Shown here: positions 52,049-61,410 of the stretch, piece by piece | Layout of the letters: each line of letters starts with the position of its first letter | Numbering within the stretch: the first letter of the stretch is position 1 | Assembly (NCBI GenBank): GCA_963519305.1 | Contig: CAUQMS010000014.1 | Span: 1 to 64,000, forward strand | DNA from: Ewingella sp963519305 | Lineage (GTDB): Bacteria > Pseudomonadota > Gammaproteobacteria > Enterobacterales > Enterobacteriaceae | Direction of reading: 5' to 3' | Length of the DNA stretch: 64,000 nt | The notes under the pieces: generated by a model | The model's input: the letters and a program-made list of their open reading frames with translations, nothing else | What the model was told of the DNA's origin: nothing | Databases searched by the model: none | Position numbers and translations under genes: made by a program

Positions 52049-53230
52049 GTGTCGAATATTATCCGTCAGTTTTTACGAATGGAGGCTGCAGGCGGTATCG
52101 TATTGATCGTTGCAGCTATCGTGGCGCTGGTGATGGCAAATACGCCATTGCAGACGCTGTATCACGCATTTTTAAATGTGCCGGTGACGCTGCGTATTTC
52201 AGAACTGCTGATTGATAAGCCTTTGCTGCTCTGGATTAACGACGGGTTAATGGCAATCTTCTTCCTGATGATCGGTCTGGAAGTGAAGCGTGAGCTCCGT
52301 GAAGGCGCGCTGGCAAATCGTGAGCAAGCGTTGTTCCCGGCGATAGCGGCTATCGGCGGCATGGTTGCTCCAGCCCTGATTTACCTGCTCTTTAACGGTG
52401 CTGACGAGGTTGCTCGTCAGGGGTGGGCCATCCCGGCAGCGACTGATATTGCGTTTGCTCTCGGCGTCATGGCGTTGCTTGGCTCACGTGTTCCCACCGG
52501 CCTGAAAGTATTTTTACTGGCGCTGGCGATTATCGATGATCTGGGCGCCATTGTGATCATCGCGCTGTTCTACAGTCATGATGTCTCCATAATGGCATTG
52601 GGTCTGGCTGCGTTGTCTATCGCGGTTCTGGCGTGGTTAAACTGGCGCGGTGTGGGCAAATTAACGCCTTATTTACTGGTGGGTATGGTGTTGTGGGTCT
52701 GTGTGCTGAAGTCCGGTATTCATGCCACGCTGGCTGGGGTGATCCTCGGGTTCTTTATCCCGTTAAACACTAAGCAAAAGGTGTCGCCAGCCCGCAGGCT
52801 CGAACATGGTATCCACCCGTATGTAGCCTGGCTGATTCTGCCTTTGTTTGCCTTTGCGAACGCGGGCGTCTCGCTGCAGGGTGTCTCGGCGGAAGGGGTG
52901 TTCTCGCTGTTGCCAATGGGTATTGCGGCAGGTCTGCTGCTGGGTAAGCCTATCGGAATTATGCTCTTTAGCGGCATTGCCGTAAAAATGGGAATTGCAC
53001 GTTTACCGCACGGCATTAACTTTAAGCAGATTGCGGCAGTGTCTGTGCTGTGTGGTATCGGATTCACGATGTCGATTTTCATCGGTTCACTGGCATTTGT
53101 GAAGGCAGATCCCGCTTTGATGACCTACGCGAAAATCGGTATTTTGCTGGGTTCTACGCTGTCTGCTGTCATCGGTTATGTATTACTTAACAAGCTATTA
53201 CCGAAAAAGGTGCGCCATCAGGGTGAGTAA
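52049..53230 (+). CDS. nhaA: Na+/H+ antiporter NhaA
   Basis: NhaA expels Na+ or Li+ in exchange for protons. The 393-residue protein has about 12 helices, the ion-binding pair in ALAIIDDLGAI, IPAATDIAFALGV with its unwound helix, and HATLAGVILGF. I chose the GTG at 52049, preceded by AGGAG, because MSNIIRQFLRMEAAGG matches the start of Yersinia-type NhaA; 33 open upstream codons are probably leader. nhaR follows. Confidence 0.96.
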   Translation: MSNIIRQFLRMEAAGGIVLIVAAIVALVMANTPLQTLYHAFLNVPVTLRISELLIDKPLLLWINDGLMAIFFLMIGLEVKRELREGALANREQALFPAIAAIGGMVAPALIYLLFNGADEVARQGWAIPAATDIAFALGVMALLGSRVPTGLKVFLLALAIIDDLGAIVIIALFYSHDVSIMALGLAALSIAVLAWLNWRGVGKLTPYLLVGMVLWVCVLKSGIHATLAGVILGFFIPLNTKQKVSPARRLEHGIHPYVAWLILPLFAFANAGVSLQGVSAEGVFSLLPMGIAAGLLLGKPIGIMLFSGIAVKMGIARLPHGINFKQIAAVSVLCGIGFTMSIFIGSLAFVKADPALMTYAKIGILLGSTLSAVIGYVLLNKLLPKKVRHQGE

Positions 53231-53282
53231 AGACAGGGCGCGCCGTCATGTGTGAGCCTAGGGCAACAGGGAGGGGGCAGGT

Positions 53283-54173
53283 ATGTCACATATTAATTTT
53301 AACCATCTGTATTATTTCTGGCAGGTATGCAAGACCGGTTCGGTGGTGGGGGCGGCAGAGGCATTATTTCTGACGCCACAAACCATTACCGGGCAGATAA
53401 AATCGCTGGAAGACCGGATGGGCGGTAAGCTTTTTAAGCGGCAGGGGCGCGGGCTGGTGCCTTCAGAACTGGGGCAACTGGTATTCCGCTATGCTGACAA
53501 AATGTTCACGATGAGCCAGGAGATGCTGGACATCGTGAACTACCGCAAAGAGTCAAACCTGCTGTTTGATGTGGGGGTGGCGGACGCACTCTCCAAAAGG
53601 CTGGTCAGCCGGGTGCTGGATGCTGCGGTGGCGGATAACGAAAGCATTCACCTGCGCTGCTTCGAGTCCACGCACGAGATGCTGCTGGAACAACTCAGTC
53701 AGCATAAGCTGGACATGATTTTGTCCGATTGCCCGGTCGATTCCACACAGCAGGAAGGGCTGTTCTCAGTGAAGCTGGGAGAAAGTCCTATCAGTTTTTA
53801 TTGCCGGGAACCTGCGGGTGAGGAGGCTTTTCCGGCCTGTCTTGAAAAGCGACCATTACTGATCCCGGGCCGACGGTCTATGTTGGGGCGTAAGCTGCTC
53901 AACTGGTTCAATATTCAGGGCCTGAAGGTACAGATTCTAGGTGAGTTTGATGACGCGGCGCTGATGAAAGCGTTTGCGAGAAACCATAACGCTATTTTTG
54001 TGGCCCCTTCATTTTACTCAGCCGAAGTGTTTTTGGATGAAGGCATTGTAGAGGTCGGGCGGGTCGACGGGCTGATGGAGGAATATTACGTCATTTTTGC
54101 TGAGAGAATGATTCAGCACCCATCAGTGCAGCGCGTTTGTCACACTGACTTCACGGCCTTGTTTGCGAGCTGA
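53283..54173 (+). CDS. nhaR: LysR-type activator NhaR
   Basis: NhaR activates nhaA in response to Na+. The 296-residue protein (301 in E. coli) has the HTH NFNHLYYFWQVCKTGSVVGA with LTPQTITGQIKSLE, and an effector domain typical of NhaR. It lies 52 bp after nhaA with GGGAGGGGGC upstream of the ATG. Confidence 0.96.
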   Translation: MSHINFNHLYYFWQVCKTGSVVGAAEALFLTPQTITGQIKSLEDRMGGKLFKRQGRGLVPSELGQLVFRYADKMFTMSQEMLDIVNYRKESNLLFDVGVADALSKRLVSRVLDAAVADNESIHLRCFESTHEMLLEQLSQHKLDMILSDCPVDSTQQEGLFSVKLGESPISFYCREPAGEEAFPACLEKRPLLIPGRRSMLGRKLLNWFNIQGLKVQILGEFDDAALMKAFARNHNAIFVAPSFYSAEVFLDEGIVEVGRVDGLMEEYYVIFAERMIQHPSVQRVCHTDFTALFAS

Positions 54174-54199
54174 CCGGCGGAAGTGCTCGAATTTCAGAT

Positions 54200-54232
54200 A
54201 TAAAAAAACCGGCAGAAGCCGGTTTTTTTATC
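54200..54232. terminator. Bidirectional terminator nhaR/rpsT
   Basis: A 12-bp stem AAAAAAACCGGC/GCCGGTTTTTTT with an AGAA loop gives T runs on both strands. Confidence 0.93.
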
Positions 54233-54252
54233 AAGCAGACAACGTAATGCGA

Positions 54253-54516
54253 TTATTGCATTGCGTTGATTGCCGCCGTAAGGTTTGACTTATGACGAGC
54301 TGCTTTGTTCTTGTGGATCAGGCCTTTGCAAGACTGACGGTCCACAATTGGTTGCATTTCGTTAAATGCATTTTGTGCAGCAGCTTTGTCGCCTGCTGCA
54401 ATAGCCGTGTGTACCTTCTTGATAAAGGTACGCATCATTGAACGGCGGCTCGCGTTATGCTTACGACGTTTTTCTGACTGTACGGCGCGTTTCTTAGCTG
54501 ATTTGATATTAGCCAA
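54253..54516 (-). CDS. rpsT: 30S ribosomal protein S20
   Basis: S20 binds 16S rRNA early in 30S assembly. The 87-residue helical, basic protein starts ANIKSAKKRA after the initiator and equals E. coli in length. I chose the second of two TTG codons (54516), as in E. coli, since GGGAG (54523-54527) is 6 nt from it. The rare TTG start is linked in E. coli to translational autorepression by S20. Confidence 0.97.
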   Translation of the reverse strand: MANIKSAKKRAVQSEKRRKHNASRRSMMRTFIKKVHTAIAAGDKAAAQNAFNEMQPIVDRQSCKGLIHKNKAARHKSNLTAAINAMQ

Positions 54517-54565
54517 GGCCAACTCCCAAATATTTTTCTATTGATGAACAATTCAAAGGCCGAGG

Positions 54566-54594
54566 AATATGCCTTTTCGGTCTTCTTTTGTCAA
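54566..54594 (-). promoter_or_regulatory. rpsT promoter
   Basis: Minus strand TTGACA (54589-54594), 17 bp, CATATT (54566-54571), then CCTCGGCC. It lies about 50 bp before the rpsT start. E. coli rpsT has two promoters; only this one is clear. Confidence 0.72.
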
Positions 54595-54891
54595 CGGATT
54601 TGTGCAAATAAGCGGCGTTTCTCTGTTCAAACGGAGTTCAAACATCAAGCGACGCTTGTTACGTTGTGATGGCGCAGGATTTTAACAGCTTCCCACCTTG
54701 GAATACAGCCTTTCGCAAGAAAATTCGAGAGGAGAGTGGTAATTCAGCCAACGGGGGGCATTAAGGCTTTGTTTCGACGAAAAGTCACGCTTTCCCTGTA
54801 AAGAATGAAATATTTTCCTCGGCACGCTCCCCTTTGAGCCGCCAGATCTGCCGTATGGCAAAGAGAATGCGGTGATCCGGTGAATCGCTGG
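54595..54891. other. rpsT-ribF gap, centre
   Basis: No gene is recognised in these 297 bases, which lie between the rpsT and ribF promoters. A second, upstream rpsT promoter is possible here (TTAAAAT on the minus strand near 54677-54683) but no convincing -35 was found. Confidence 0.4.
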
Positions 54892-54920
54892 TTAACCTTG
54901 AAGGCTGTACAAGGTATAAT
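54892..54920 (+). promoter_or_regulatory. ribF operon promoter
   Basis: TTAACC (54892-54897), 17 bp, consensus TATAAT (54915-54920), about 47 bp before ribF. Confidence 0.7.
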
Positions 54921-54966
54921 CCGCCGATTTCCACCGTTATGCGTCAGCTATGGATTTGAGCCAGCT

Positions 54967-55902
54967 ATGGAGCTAATTCGCGGGATACACAATATTCGGA
55001 CACGCCATCATGGCTGTGTTCTTACTATTGGCAATTTTGACGGCGTACATCGCGGTCATCAGGCATTGATAGAACAGCTCAAGCTGGAAGGGCAGAGGCT
55101 GGGCGTACCGGTTATGGTGATGATTTTTGAACCACAACCGCTGGAGCTGTTTGCCGGTGATAAAGCACCTGCGCGGCTGACCAGTTTACGGGATAAAGCC
55201 AAATATCTGGCGGAATGCGGCGTGGATTATCTGCTCTGCGTACGTTTCGATCCCCGCTTTGCCGCCAACATTGCTCAGGCTTTTGTCTCGCAATTGCTGG
55301 TTGAAAAGCTGGGCGTCAAGTTTCTGACCGTCGGTGATGATTTTCGTTTTGGCGCCGGTCGCCTGGGCGATTTCCCGCTTTTGCAAAAAGCGGGAGCCGA
55401 ATACGGGTTTGACGTGATCAGTACGCAGACATTTCGTGATGGCGGAAATCGCATCAGCAGTACAGCGATCCGCGATGCGTTACGCGATGATGATCTCCAA
55501 CTGGCCGCAAACCTGCTCGGCCACCCGTTCAGTATTTCAGGACGCGTGGTACACGGCGATAAACTTGGCCGTACCATCGGCTTCCCAACGGCCAACGTGC
55601 CGTTGAAGCGTGTGGTCTCACCCGTCAGGGGCGTCTACGCCGTGGACGTGTTAGGTTTGGGCGCAGAGCCTCTGCCAGGAATTGCCAACATTGGTATACG
55701 TCCGACAGTCGGCGGTGTCCGTAAGCAGTTGGAAGTGCACCTGCTCGACACAACAATGGATTTATATGGGCGCCACATTGACGTGGTGCTGCGCGCAAAA
55801 TTGCGCAATGAACAGCGGTTTGCCTCGCTTGATGCGTTAAAGCAACAAATCGCGAGCGATGAGGTGACGGCCCGGAAGTTCTTTGGGTTACTACCACGCT
55901 AA
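54967..55902 (+). CDS. ribF: Riboflavin kinase / FAD synthetase
   Basis: RibF phosphorylates riboflavin to FMN and adenylylates FMN to FAD. The 311-residue protein (313 in E. coli) has the N-terminal nucleotidyltransferase IGNFDGVHRGHQALI and the C-terminal kinase with GRTIGFPTANV and PGIANIGIRPTVGG. The ATG at 54967 gives the E. coli start (M-x-LIRGIHN). It heads the ribF-ileS-lspA-fkpB-ispH group. Confidence 0.97.
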   Translation: MELIRGIHNIRTRHHGCVLTIGNFDGVHRGHQALIEQLKLEGQRLGVPVMVMIFEPQPLELFAGDKAPARLTSLRDKAKYLAECGVDYLLCVRFDPRFAANIAQAFVSQLLVEKLGVKFLTVGDDFRFGAGRLGDFPLLQKAGAEYGFDVISTQTFRDGGNRISSTAIRDALRDDDLQLAANLLGHPFSISGRVVHGDKLGRTIGFPTANVPLKRVVSPVRGVYAVDVLGLGAEPLPGIANIGIRPTVGGVRKQLEVHLLDTTMDLYGRHIDVVLRAKLRNEQRFASLDALKQQIASDEVTARKFFGLLPR

Positions 55903-55974
55903 CTATTTATGACAGGCAAAGGGGTGCAAACCACGAGCCTGGTATCCAGCCAAAAAAACGGAACCGAGAATCTA

Positions 55975-58791
55975 ATGAGTGACTATAAGAACACCCTGAA
56001 CTTGCCGGAAACAGGGTTCCCGATGCGTGGCGATTTGGCCAAGCGTGAACCTGACATGCTGAAGAACTGGTATGAGCAGGATCTGTACGGGATTATTCGC
56101 GCAGCCAAAAAGGGTAAGAAATCCTTTATTTTGCATGACGGCCCTCCGTATGCGAACGGCAGCATTCATATTGGTCACTCAGTTAACAAAATTCTCAAAG
56201 ACATTATTGTTAAGTCCAAGGGCATGGCCGGTTTTGACTCGCCTTATATTCCGGGCTGGGACTGCCATGGTCTGCCGATTGAACTGAAAGTTGAACAGCT
56301 GATCGGTAAGCCGGGTGAGAAAGTCACTGCGGCGGAATTCCGCGCAGCCTGCCGCAAATACGCCGCTGAACAGGTTGAAGGCCAAAAACAGGACTTCATT
56401 CGTCTTGGCGTGTTGGGCGACTGGGATCACCCGTACCTGACCATGGACTTCAAGACTGAAGCCAACATCATCCGTGCGCTCGGCAAAATTATCGGCAACG
56501 GCCATCTGCATAAAGGTGCTAAACCTGTGCACTGGTGTACTGATTGCGGCTCCTCTCTGGCCGAAGCTGAAGTTGAATATTACGACAAAACGTCGCCATC
56601 CATCGACGTTGCTTTCCATGCGGCAGACCCTGCGGCAGTGGCAGCGAAGTTTGGTGCCAGCGCGTTCGAAGGCCCGGTTTCTCTGGTTATCTGGACCACG
56701 ACCCCGTGGACTATGCCGGCTAACCGCGCGATTTCCCTGAACGCTGAGTTCTCTTATCAGTTGGTGCAGATTGACGGCCAGTGTCTGATACTCGCAACCG
56801 ATCTGGTTGAAAGCGTGATGAAACGTGCCGGTATTGCGCAGTGGAAAGTGTTGGGTGAATGCAAAGGGGCTGATCTTGAGCTGCTGCGCTTCAACCACCC
56901 GTTCCTTGGTTTTGACGTTCCGGCCATTCTTGGCGACCACGTAACGCTCGATGCCGGTACCGGTGCTGTTCATACTGCGCCGGGTCACGGTCCAGATGAC
57001 TTCGTTATCGGCCAAAAATACGGTCTTGAAGTCGCTAATCCGGTAGGGCCGAACGGCTGCTACCTCCCGGGTACTTACCCGACGCTGGACGGTAAATTCG
57101 TCTTCAAAGCTAACGATCTGATTGTTGATCTGCTGCGCGAAAAAGGTGCTCTGCTGCACGTTGAAAAGCTGAACCACAGCTACCCGTGCTGCTGGCGTCA
57201 TAAAACGCCGATCATCTTCCGCGCTACGCCGCAGTGGTTTGTCAGCATGGATCAGAAAGGTCTGCGTGCGAAATCGCTTGAAGAGATCAAGGGCGTGCAG
57301 TGGATCCCTGAGTGGGGCCAGGCGCGTATCGAAAACATGGTCGCGAACCGTCCTGACTGGTGTATTTCCCGTCAGCGTACCTGGGGCGTGCCAATGTCCC
57401 TGTTCGTTCACAAAGACACCGAGCAGCTGCATCCGCGTACGCTTGAGCTGATGGAAGAGGTCGCCAAACGTGTAGAAGTTGAAGGCATTCAGGCGTGGTG
57501 GGACTTAAACCCTGCCGATATCCTGGGCGCTGATGCTGCGGATTACGTAAAAGTACCTGACACGCTGGACGTCTGGTTTGACTCAGGTTCAACCAGCTCT
57601 TCGGTAGTGGGGGTGCGTCCTGAGTTTAACGGTCATGAAGCCGATCTGTATCTGGAAGGCTCTGACCAGCATCGCGGCTGGTTCATGTCCTCTCTGATGA
57701 TCTCCACCGCCATGAAAGGTAAAGCGCCATACAAACAGGTACTGACTCACGGCTTCACCGTCGATGGTCAGGGCCGCAAAATGTCTAAATCCATCGGCAA
57801 CACCATTGCGCCTCAGGACGTGATGAACAAGCTTGGTGGCGACATTCTGCGTCTGTGGGTAGCTTCAACGGACTACACCGGCGAAATCGCCGTGTCCGAT
57901 GAGATCCTCAAACGCGCAGCCGATTCATACCGCCGTATCCGTAACACCGCGCGCTTCTTGCTGTCGAACCTTAATGGTTTCGACCCGGCACTGCATTGTG
58001 TAAAACCGGAAGAGATGGTGGTCTTGGATCGCTGGGCCGTTGGCCGTGCACAGGCCGCACAGGAGGAGATCATTGCCGCTTATGAGCGTTATGATTTCCA
58101 CGGTGTGGTGCAGCGTCTGATGCAGTTCTGTTCGGTTGAAATGGGGTCGTTCTATCTCGACATCATTAAAGACCGTCAGTACACCGCGAAAAGCGACAGC
58201 GTTGCCCGCCGCAGCTGCCAGACCGCGCTTTATCATATTTCTGAAGCACTGGTTCGCTGGATGGCACCGATCATGTCCTTTACCGCGGACGAGATCTGGG
58301 CGTTCCTGCCGGGTTCGCGCGATAAGTTTGTCTTCACTGAAGAGTGGTATGACGGCCTGTTTGGGCTGGCGGCTGACGAATCGATGAACGATGTTTTCTG
58401 GGATGAGCTGCTGAAAGTGCGTGGCGAAGTGAACAAGGTGATCGAACAGGCACGCGCGGATAAACGCCTGGGCGGATCGCTTGAAGCCTCCGTGACGCTG
58501 TTTGCTGACGATGCACTGGCTGCCGATCTGCGCGCTCTTGGCAACGAACTGCGCTTTGTCCTGCTGACGTCCGGCGCCCGCGTGGCGTCACTGGCTGAAG
58601 CGGATGACACTGCACAGGCCAGCGAATTGCTTAAAGGTCTCAAGATTGGTTTGGAAAAAGCCGAAGGTGATAAATGTCCGCGCTGCTGGCATTACACCAC
58701 TGACGTCGGCCAGAATGCGGAACACAGCGAAATCTGTGGCCGCTGTGTGACTAACATTGCCAGTGACGGCGAAGAGCGCAAGTTTGCATAA
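55975..58791 (+). CDS. ileS: Isoleucyl-tRNA synthetase
   Basis: IleS charges tRNA-Ile and edits valine. The 938 residues equal E. coli IleS. It has class I signatures HIGH (65-68) and KMSKS (602-606), the CP1 editing domain, the WWDLNP and DVWFDSGSTSS segments, and a C-terminal zinc finger (CPRCWHY .. CGRCV). The ATG at 55975 matches E. coli; 22 open codons upstream are leader. Its stop overlaps lspA by one base. Confidence 0.98.
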   Translation: MSDYKNTLNLPETGFPMRGDLAKREPDMLKNWYEQDLYGIIRAAKKGKKSFILHDGPPYANGSIHIGHSVNKILKDIIVKSKGMAGFDSPYIPGWDCHGLPIELKVEQLIGKPGEKVTAAEFRAACRKYAAEQVEGQKQDFIRLGVLGDWDHPYLTMDFKTEANIIRALGKIIGNGHLHKGAKPVHWCTDCGSSLAEAEVEYYDKTSPSIDVAFHAADPAAVAAKFGASAFEGPVSLVIWTTTPWTMPANRAISLNAEFSYQLVQIDGQCLILATDLVESVMKRAGIAQWKVLGECKGADLELLRFNHPFLGFDVPAILGDHVTLDAGTGAVHTAPGHGPDDFVIGQKYGLEVANPVGPNGCYLPGTYPTLDGKFVFKANDLIVDLLREKGALLHVEKLNHSYPCCWRHKTPIIFRATPQWFVSMDQKGLRAKSLEEIKGVQWIPEWGQARIENMVANRPDWCISRQRTWGVPMSLFVHKDTEQLHPRTLELMEEVAKRVEVEGIQAWWDLNPADILGADAADYVKVPDTLDVWFDSGSTSSSVVGVRPEFNGHEADLYLEGSDQHRGWFMSSLMISTAMKGKAPYKQVLTHGFTVDGQGRKMSKSIGNTIAPQDVMNKLGGDILRLWVASTDYTGEIAVSDEILKRAADSYRRIRNTARFLLSNLNGFDPALHCVKPEEMVVLDRWAVGRAQAAQEEIIAAYERYDFHGVVQRLMQFCSVEMGSFYLDIIKDRQYTAKSDSVARRSCQTALYHISEALVRWMAPIMSFTADEIWAFLPGSRDKFVFTEEWYDGLFGLAADESMNDVFWDELLKVRGEVNKVIEQARADKRLGGSLEASVTLFADDALAADLRALGNELRFVLLTSGARVASLAEADDTAQASELLKGLKIGLEKAEGDKCPRCWHYTTDVGQNAEHSEICGRCVTNIASDGEERKFA

Positions 58792-59297
58792 TGACTAAAC
58801 CTCTCTGTTCCACCGGACTCCGCTGGCTTTGGCTGGCGGTAGTAGTAGTTATCCTGGACCTTGGCAGCAAATTCCTGGTGATGGGCCATTTTCAGCTCGG
58901 CGAATCCATGCCGCTGATTCCGTTCTTTAATCTGACCTATGCCCATAACCCTGGCGCAGCGTTCAGTTTCCTGGCGGATAAAGGCGGCTGGCAGCGTTGG
59001 TTCTTTGCCCTGATCGCTCTGGTGATCGTTGTGATCCTGCTGGTGCTGATGTATCGCAACAGTGGCAAGCAGCGTTTGACCAATATCGCTTTCGCTATGA
59101 TTATCGGCGGCGCGCTCGGTAATCTGTTTGATCGCATGGTGCACGGTTTTGTCATCGACTTTATCGATTTTTACGTCAATGACTGGCATTACCCGATCTT
59201 CAATCTGGCCGACAGCTTTATCTGTGTCGGCGCGGTATTGGTGGTATTGGAAGGCTTCTTAGCTAAACCGAATACAGCAGCCAAAAGCAAAGGATAA
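58791..59297 (+). CDS. lspA: Lipoprotein signal peptidase
   Basis: LspA (signal peptidase II) cleaves signal peptides of lipidated prolipoproteins in the inner membrane. The 168-residue protein (164 in E. coli) has four predicted helices and the catalytic aspartates D123 (GFVIDF) and D141 (FNLADS), plus the conserved NPGAAFSFL. The start overlaps ileS as TAATG. Confidence 0.98.
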   Translation: MTKPLCSTGLRWLWLAVVVVILDLGSKFLVMGHFQLGESMPLIPFFNLTYAHNPGAAFSFLADKGGWQRWFFALIALVIVVILLVLMYRNSGKQRLTNIAFAMIIGGALGNLFDRMVHGFVIDFIDFYVNDWHYPIFNLADSFICVGAVLVVLEGFLAKPNTAAKSKG

Positions 59298-59304
59298 GAG
59301 AACC

Positions 59305-59775
59305 ATGTCTGAACAGGTGAAACACGACAGCGCGGTATTGGTGCACTTTACGTTGAAGCTCGAAGATGGCTCAACGGCTGAGTCTACCCGTGCAAACGGC
59401 AAACCTGCGCTGTTTCGTCTTGGCGATAGCAGCCTGTCTGACGCGCTGGAAAACGAGCTGCTGGGGCTGAAGGTGGGTGATAAGCACGCCTTTACTCTGG
59501 CGCCTGAATCGGCTTTCGGTTCGAAAAGCCCGGATCTGGTGCAGTATTTTTCTCGTCGTGATTTTCAGGAAACCGGTATCCCCGATGCCGGTACCATCAT
59601 GTTATTTACCACCCGCGACGGCAGCGAAATGCCTGGTGTGGTCCGTGACGTGACTGAAGATTCGATCACCGTTGATTTCAACCATCCGCTGGCGGGCCAG
59701 CATATCGATTTTGATATCGAAGTGCTGGAGATCGATCCACAACGGGAGGAGAAGCATGCAAATACTGCTGGCTAA
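59305..59775 (+). CDS. fkpB: FKBP-type peptidyl-prolyl isomerase FkpB (SlpA)
   Basis: The 156-residue SlyD-like protein (149 in E. coli) has the split FKBP domain (VLVHFTLKLEDGS, then DFDIEVLEID) with an insert-in-flap chaperone domain (about 70-125). It isomerises prolyl bonds and acts as a cytoplasmic chaperone. The C-terminal tail extends 20 nt into ispH. Confidence 0.95.
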   Translation: MSEQVKHDSAVLVHFTLKLEDGSTAESTRANGKPALFRLGDSSLSDALENELLGLKVGDKHAFTLAPESAFGSKSPDLVQYFSRRDFQETGIPDAGTIMLFTTRDGSEMPGVVRDVTEDSITVDFNHPLAGQHIDFDIEVLEIDPQREEKHANTAG

Positions 59776-60709
59776 TCCGCGAGGATTCTGTGCGGGCGTC
59801 GACCGTGCGATAAGCATCGTCGAACGGGCGCTCGAACTTTACGGCGCACCAATCTATGTACGTCACGAAGTGGTACATAACCGCTATGTGGTGGACAGCC
59901 TGCGTCAGCGCGGTGCGATTTTTATCGAGCAAATCAATGAAGTGCCTGATGGCTCGATCCTGATTTTCTCGGCGCATGGCGTTTCTCAGGCGGTGCGTGC
60001 AGAAGCCAAAGCGCGTGACCTGACGATGTTATTTGACGCGACGTGTCCGCTGGTGACCAAGGTCCATATGGAAGTGGCACGTGCCAGCCGTAAGGGCACA
60101 GAAGCGATTCTGATTGGTCATGCCGGGCATCCGGAAGTGGAAGGGACGATGGGCCAGTACAGCAACCCTCAAGGGGGAATGTACCTGGTTGAGTCGCCTG
60201 CGGATGTGTATAAATTGCAGGTTAAGGACGAAAATAACCTGTGCTTTATGACCCAGACGACGCTGTCTGTCGATGATACCTCTGAGGTGATAGATGCGCT
60301 GCGCGATCGTTTTCCAAAGATCATCGGCCCGCGTAAAGATGACATCTGCTACGCGACGACTAACCGTCAGGAGGCCGTACGTCATCTGGCCGATGATGCT
60401 GATATTGTGCTGGTGGTTGGCTCGAAAAACTCCTCCAATTCCAACCGGCTGGCTGAACTGGCGCAACGCGTTGGCGTGCCTTCCTACCTGATTGACTCGG
60501 CGGCTGATATTCAGGAAGCCTGGCTTAAAGATGCGAAACGCATTGGTTTAACCGCTGGCGCTTCCGCCCCGGATATTCTGGTGCAGGACGTAATCAATAA
60601 GCTGAAAGCCTTTGGCTGCGCTGAGGTGATTAACATGGAAGGACGCGAAGAAAACATTGTGTTCGAAGTGCCGAAAGAACTGCGGGTTGATATCAAGCAG
60701 ATCGATTAG
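59756..60709 (+). CDS. ispH: 4-Hydroxy-3-methylbut-2-enyl diphosphate reductase
   Basis: IspH makes IPP and DMAPP in the last step of the MEP isoprenoid pathway, using a [4Fe-4S] cluster. The 317-residue protein (316 in E. coli) has cluster cysteines C12 (NPRGFCAG), C96 region (FDATCPLVTKVH) and DDICYATTNRQ, and the catalytic GHPEVEG and GSKNSSNSNRL motifs. The ATG at 59756 follows GGAGGAG within the end of fkpB. Confidence 0.98.
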   Translation: MQILLANPRGFCAGVDRAISIVERALELYGAPIYVRHEVVHNRYVVDSLRQRGAIFIEQINEVPDGSILIFSAHGVSQAVRAEAKARDLTMLFDATCPLVTKVHMEVARASRKGTEAILIGHAGHPEVEGTMGQYSNPQGGMYLVESPADVYKLQVKDENNLCFMTQTTLSVDDTSEVIDALRDRFPKIIGPRKDDICYATTNRQEAVRHLADDADIVLVVGSKNSSNSNRLAELAQRVGVPSYLIDSAADIQEAWLKDAKRIGLTAGASAPDILVQDVINKLKAFGCAEVINMEGREENIVFEVPKELRVDIKQID

Positions 60710-60737
60710 TCCTTTCTGAACCGCGACAGTTTTATGT

Positions 60738-60771
60738 AATGGGATGCCCTCTAACCGGCATCCCATTTTTG
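60738..60771 (+). terminator. Terminator of the ribF-ispH operon
   Basis: An 11-bp stem AATGGGATGCC/GGCATCCCATT with an 8-nt loop is followed by TTT. Confidence 0.88.
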
Positions 60772-60786
60772 ATCGTTACGCATAGA

Positions 60787-60802
60787 GATTAATCGATTAA
60801 CC
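60787..60802. promoter_or_regulatory. Palindrome upstream of the cupin isomerase genes
   Basis: TTAATCGATTAA (60789-60800) is a perfect 12-bp palindrome with central CG, of the kind bound by LacI-family sugar regulators. It lies 47 bp before the first cupin gene. The regulator is not in the window. Confidence 0.4.
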
Positions 60803-60846
60803 GCCTACACTGAACAGGTCTGTTTTTCCTTGGGCGGAGTCTACAG

Positions 60847-61410
60847 ATGAGAATTAATCCTTGCATACCCCCGCAGGTTGACCTGCTGACCGGGTGCTTT
60901 GATGCGCCGAATGTCCAGTTTAAATCAACCTGCCTGCGCGATCTTACCGGCGTATTTCGCGATGAGTCCGCACGTCAGGCTTTACCTGATGACCTCGCGG
61001 TATATCAGGTTGAAATGCTGGCGTCACCGCAGCAGGAGGGTGAACTGCATACCGGCACGACGCATCTGATGCCGGGCAAAGTGGGTGACGAATTTTTTAT
61101 GACGCGCGGGCATTTTCACCAGCGTCGTGAGCAGGCCGAATTCTATTTTGGTCTGTGCGGTCATGGCATTTTGTTGCTCCAGCCTGAGAACGGTCCCGCG
61201 TATGCCGAACAGGTTTTCGCAGGCAGCGTTCACCATATCCCTTTTTATACTGCTCACCGTCTGGTGAATACCGGTGCTGCCGTTCTTTCTGCTTTAGCCG
61301 TATGGCCCGTCGTAGCAGGGCATGATTACGAGGCTTTGCAACCTGATGGCTTCAGCCTGCGCGTTTATGATCGCGAAGGCAAAGTCTCTCTGGAGGCCGC
61401 CCGTGTCTGA
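60847..61410 (+). CDS. Cupin-type glucose-6-phosphate isomerase family protein
   Basis: The 187-residue protein belongs to the cupin phosphoglucose isomerase family known from archaea such as Pyrococcus. The core TRGHFHQRREQAEFYFGLCG carries the metal ligands H89, H91 and E98, with H137 in FYTAHR; the GHDYEALQPDGFS tail is also conserved. The family interconverts aldose and ketose 6-phosphates. GGCGGAGT precedes the ATG. It overlaps the next gene, a second cupin of the same family, by 8 nt. The true substrate may be a sugar phosphate other than glucose 6-phosphate, since enterobacteria normally use Pgi. Confidence 0.85.
   Translation: MRINPCIPPQVDLLTGCFDAPNVQFKSTCLRDLTGVFRDESARQALPDDLAVYQVEMLASPQQEGELHTGTTHLMPGKVGDEFFMTRGHFHQRREQAEFYFGLCGHGILLLQPENGPAYAEQVFAGSVHHIPFYTAHRLVNTGAAVLSALAVWPVVAGHDYEALQPDGFSLRVYDREGKVSLEAARV

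Noticed and set aside
54720..54966. A possible FMN riboswitch in front of ribF
   Set aside because: No conserved RFN core was recognised, and in enterobacteria this riboswitch precedes ribB rather than ribF.
56179..57432. A 417-codon minus-strand frame opposite ileS
   Set aside because: It is the mirror of a strongly coding, high-identity ileS. The protein has no recognisable domain and no ribosome-binding site.
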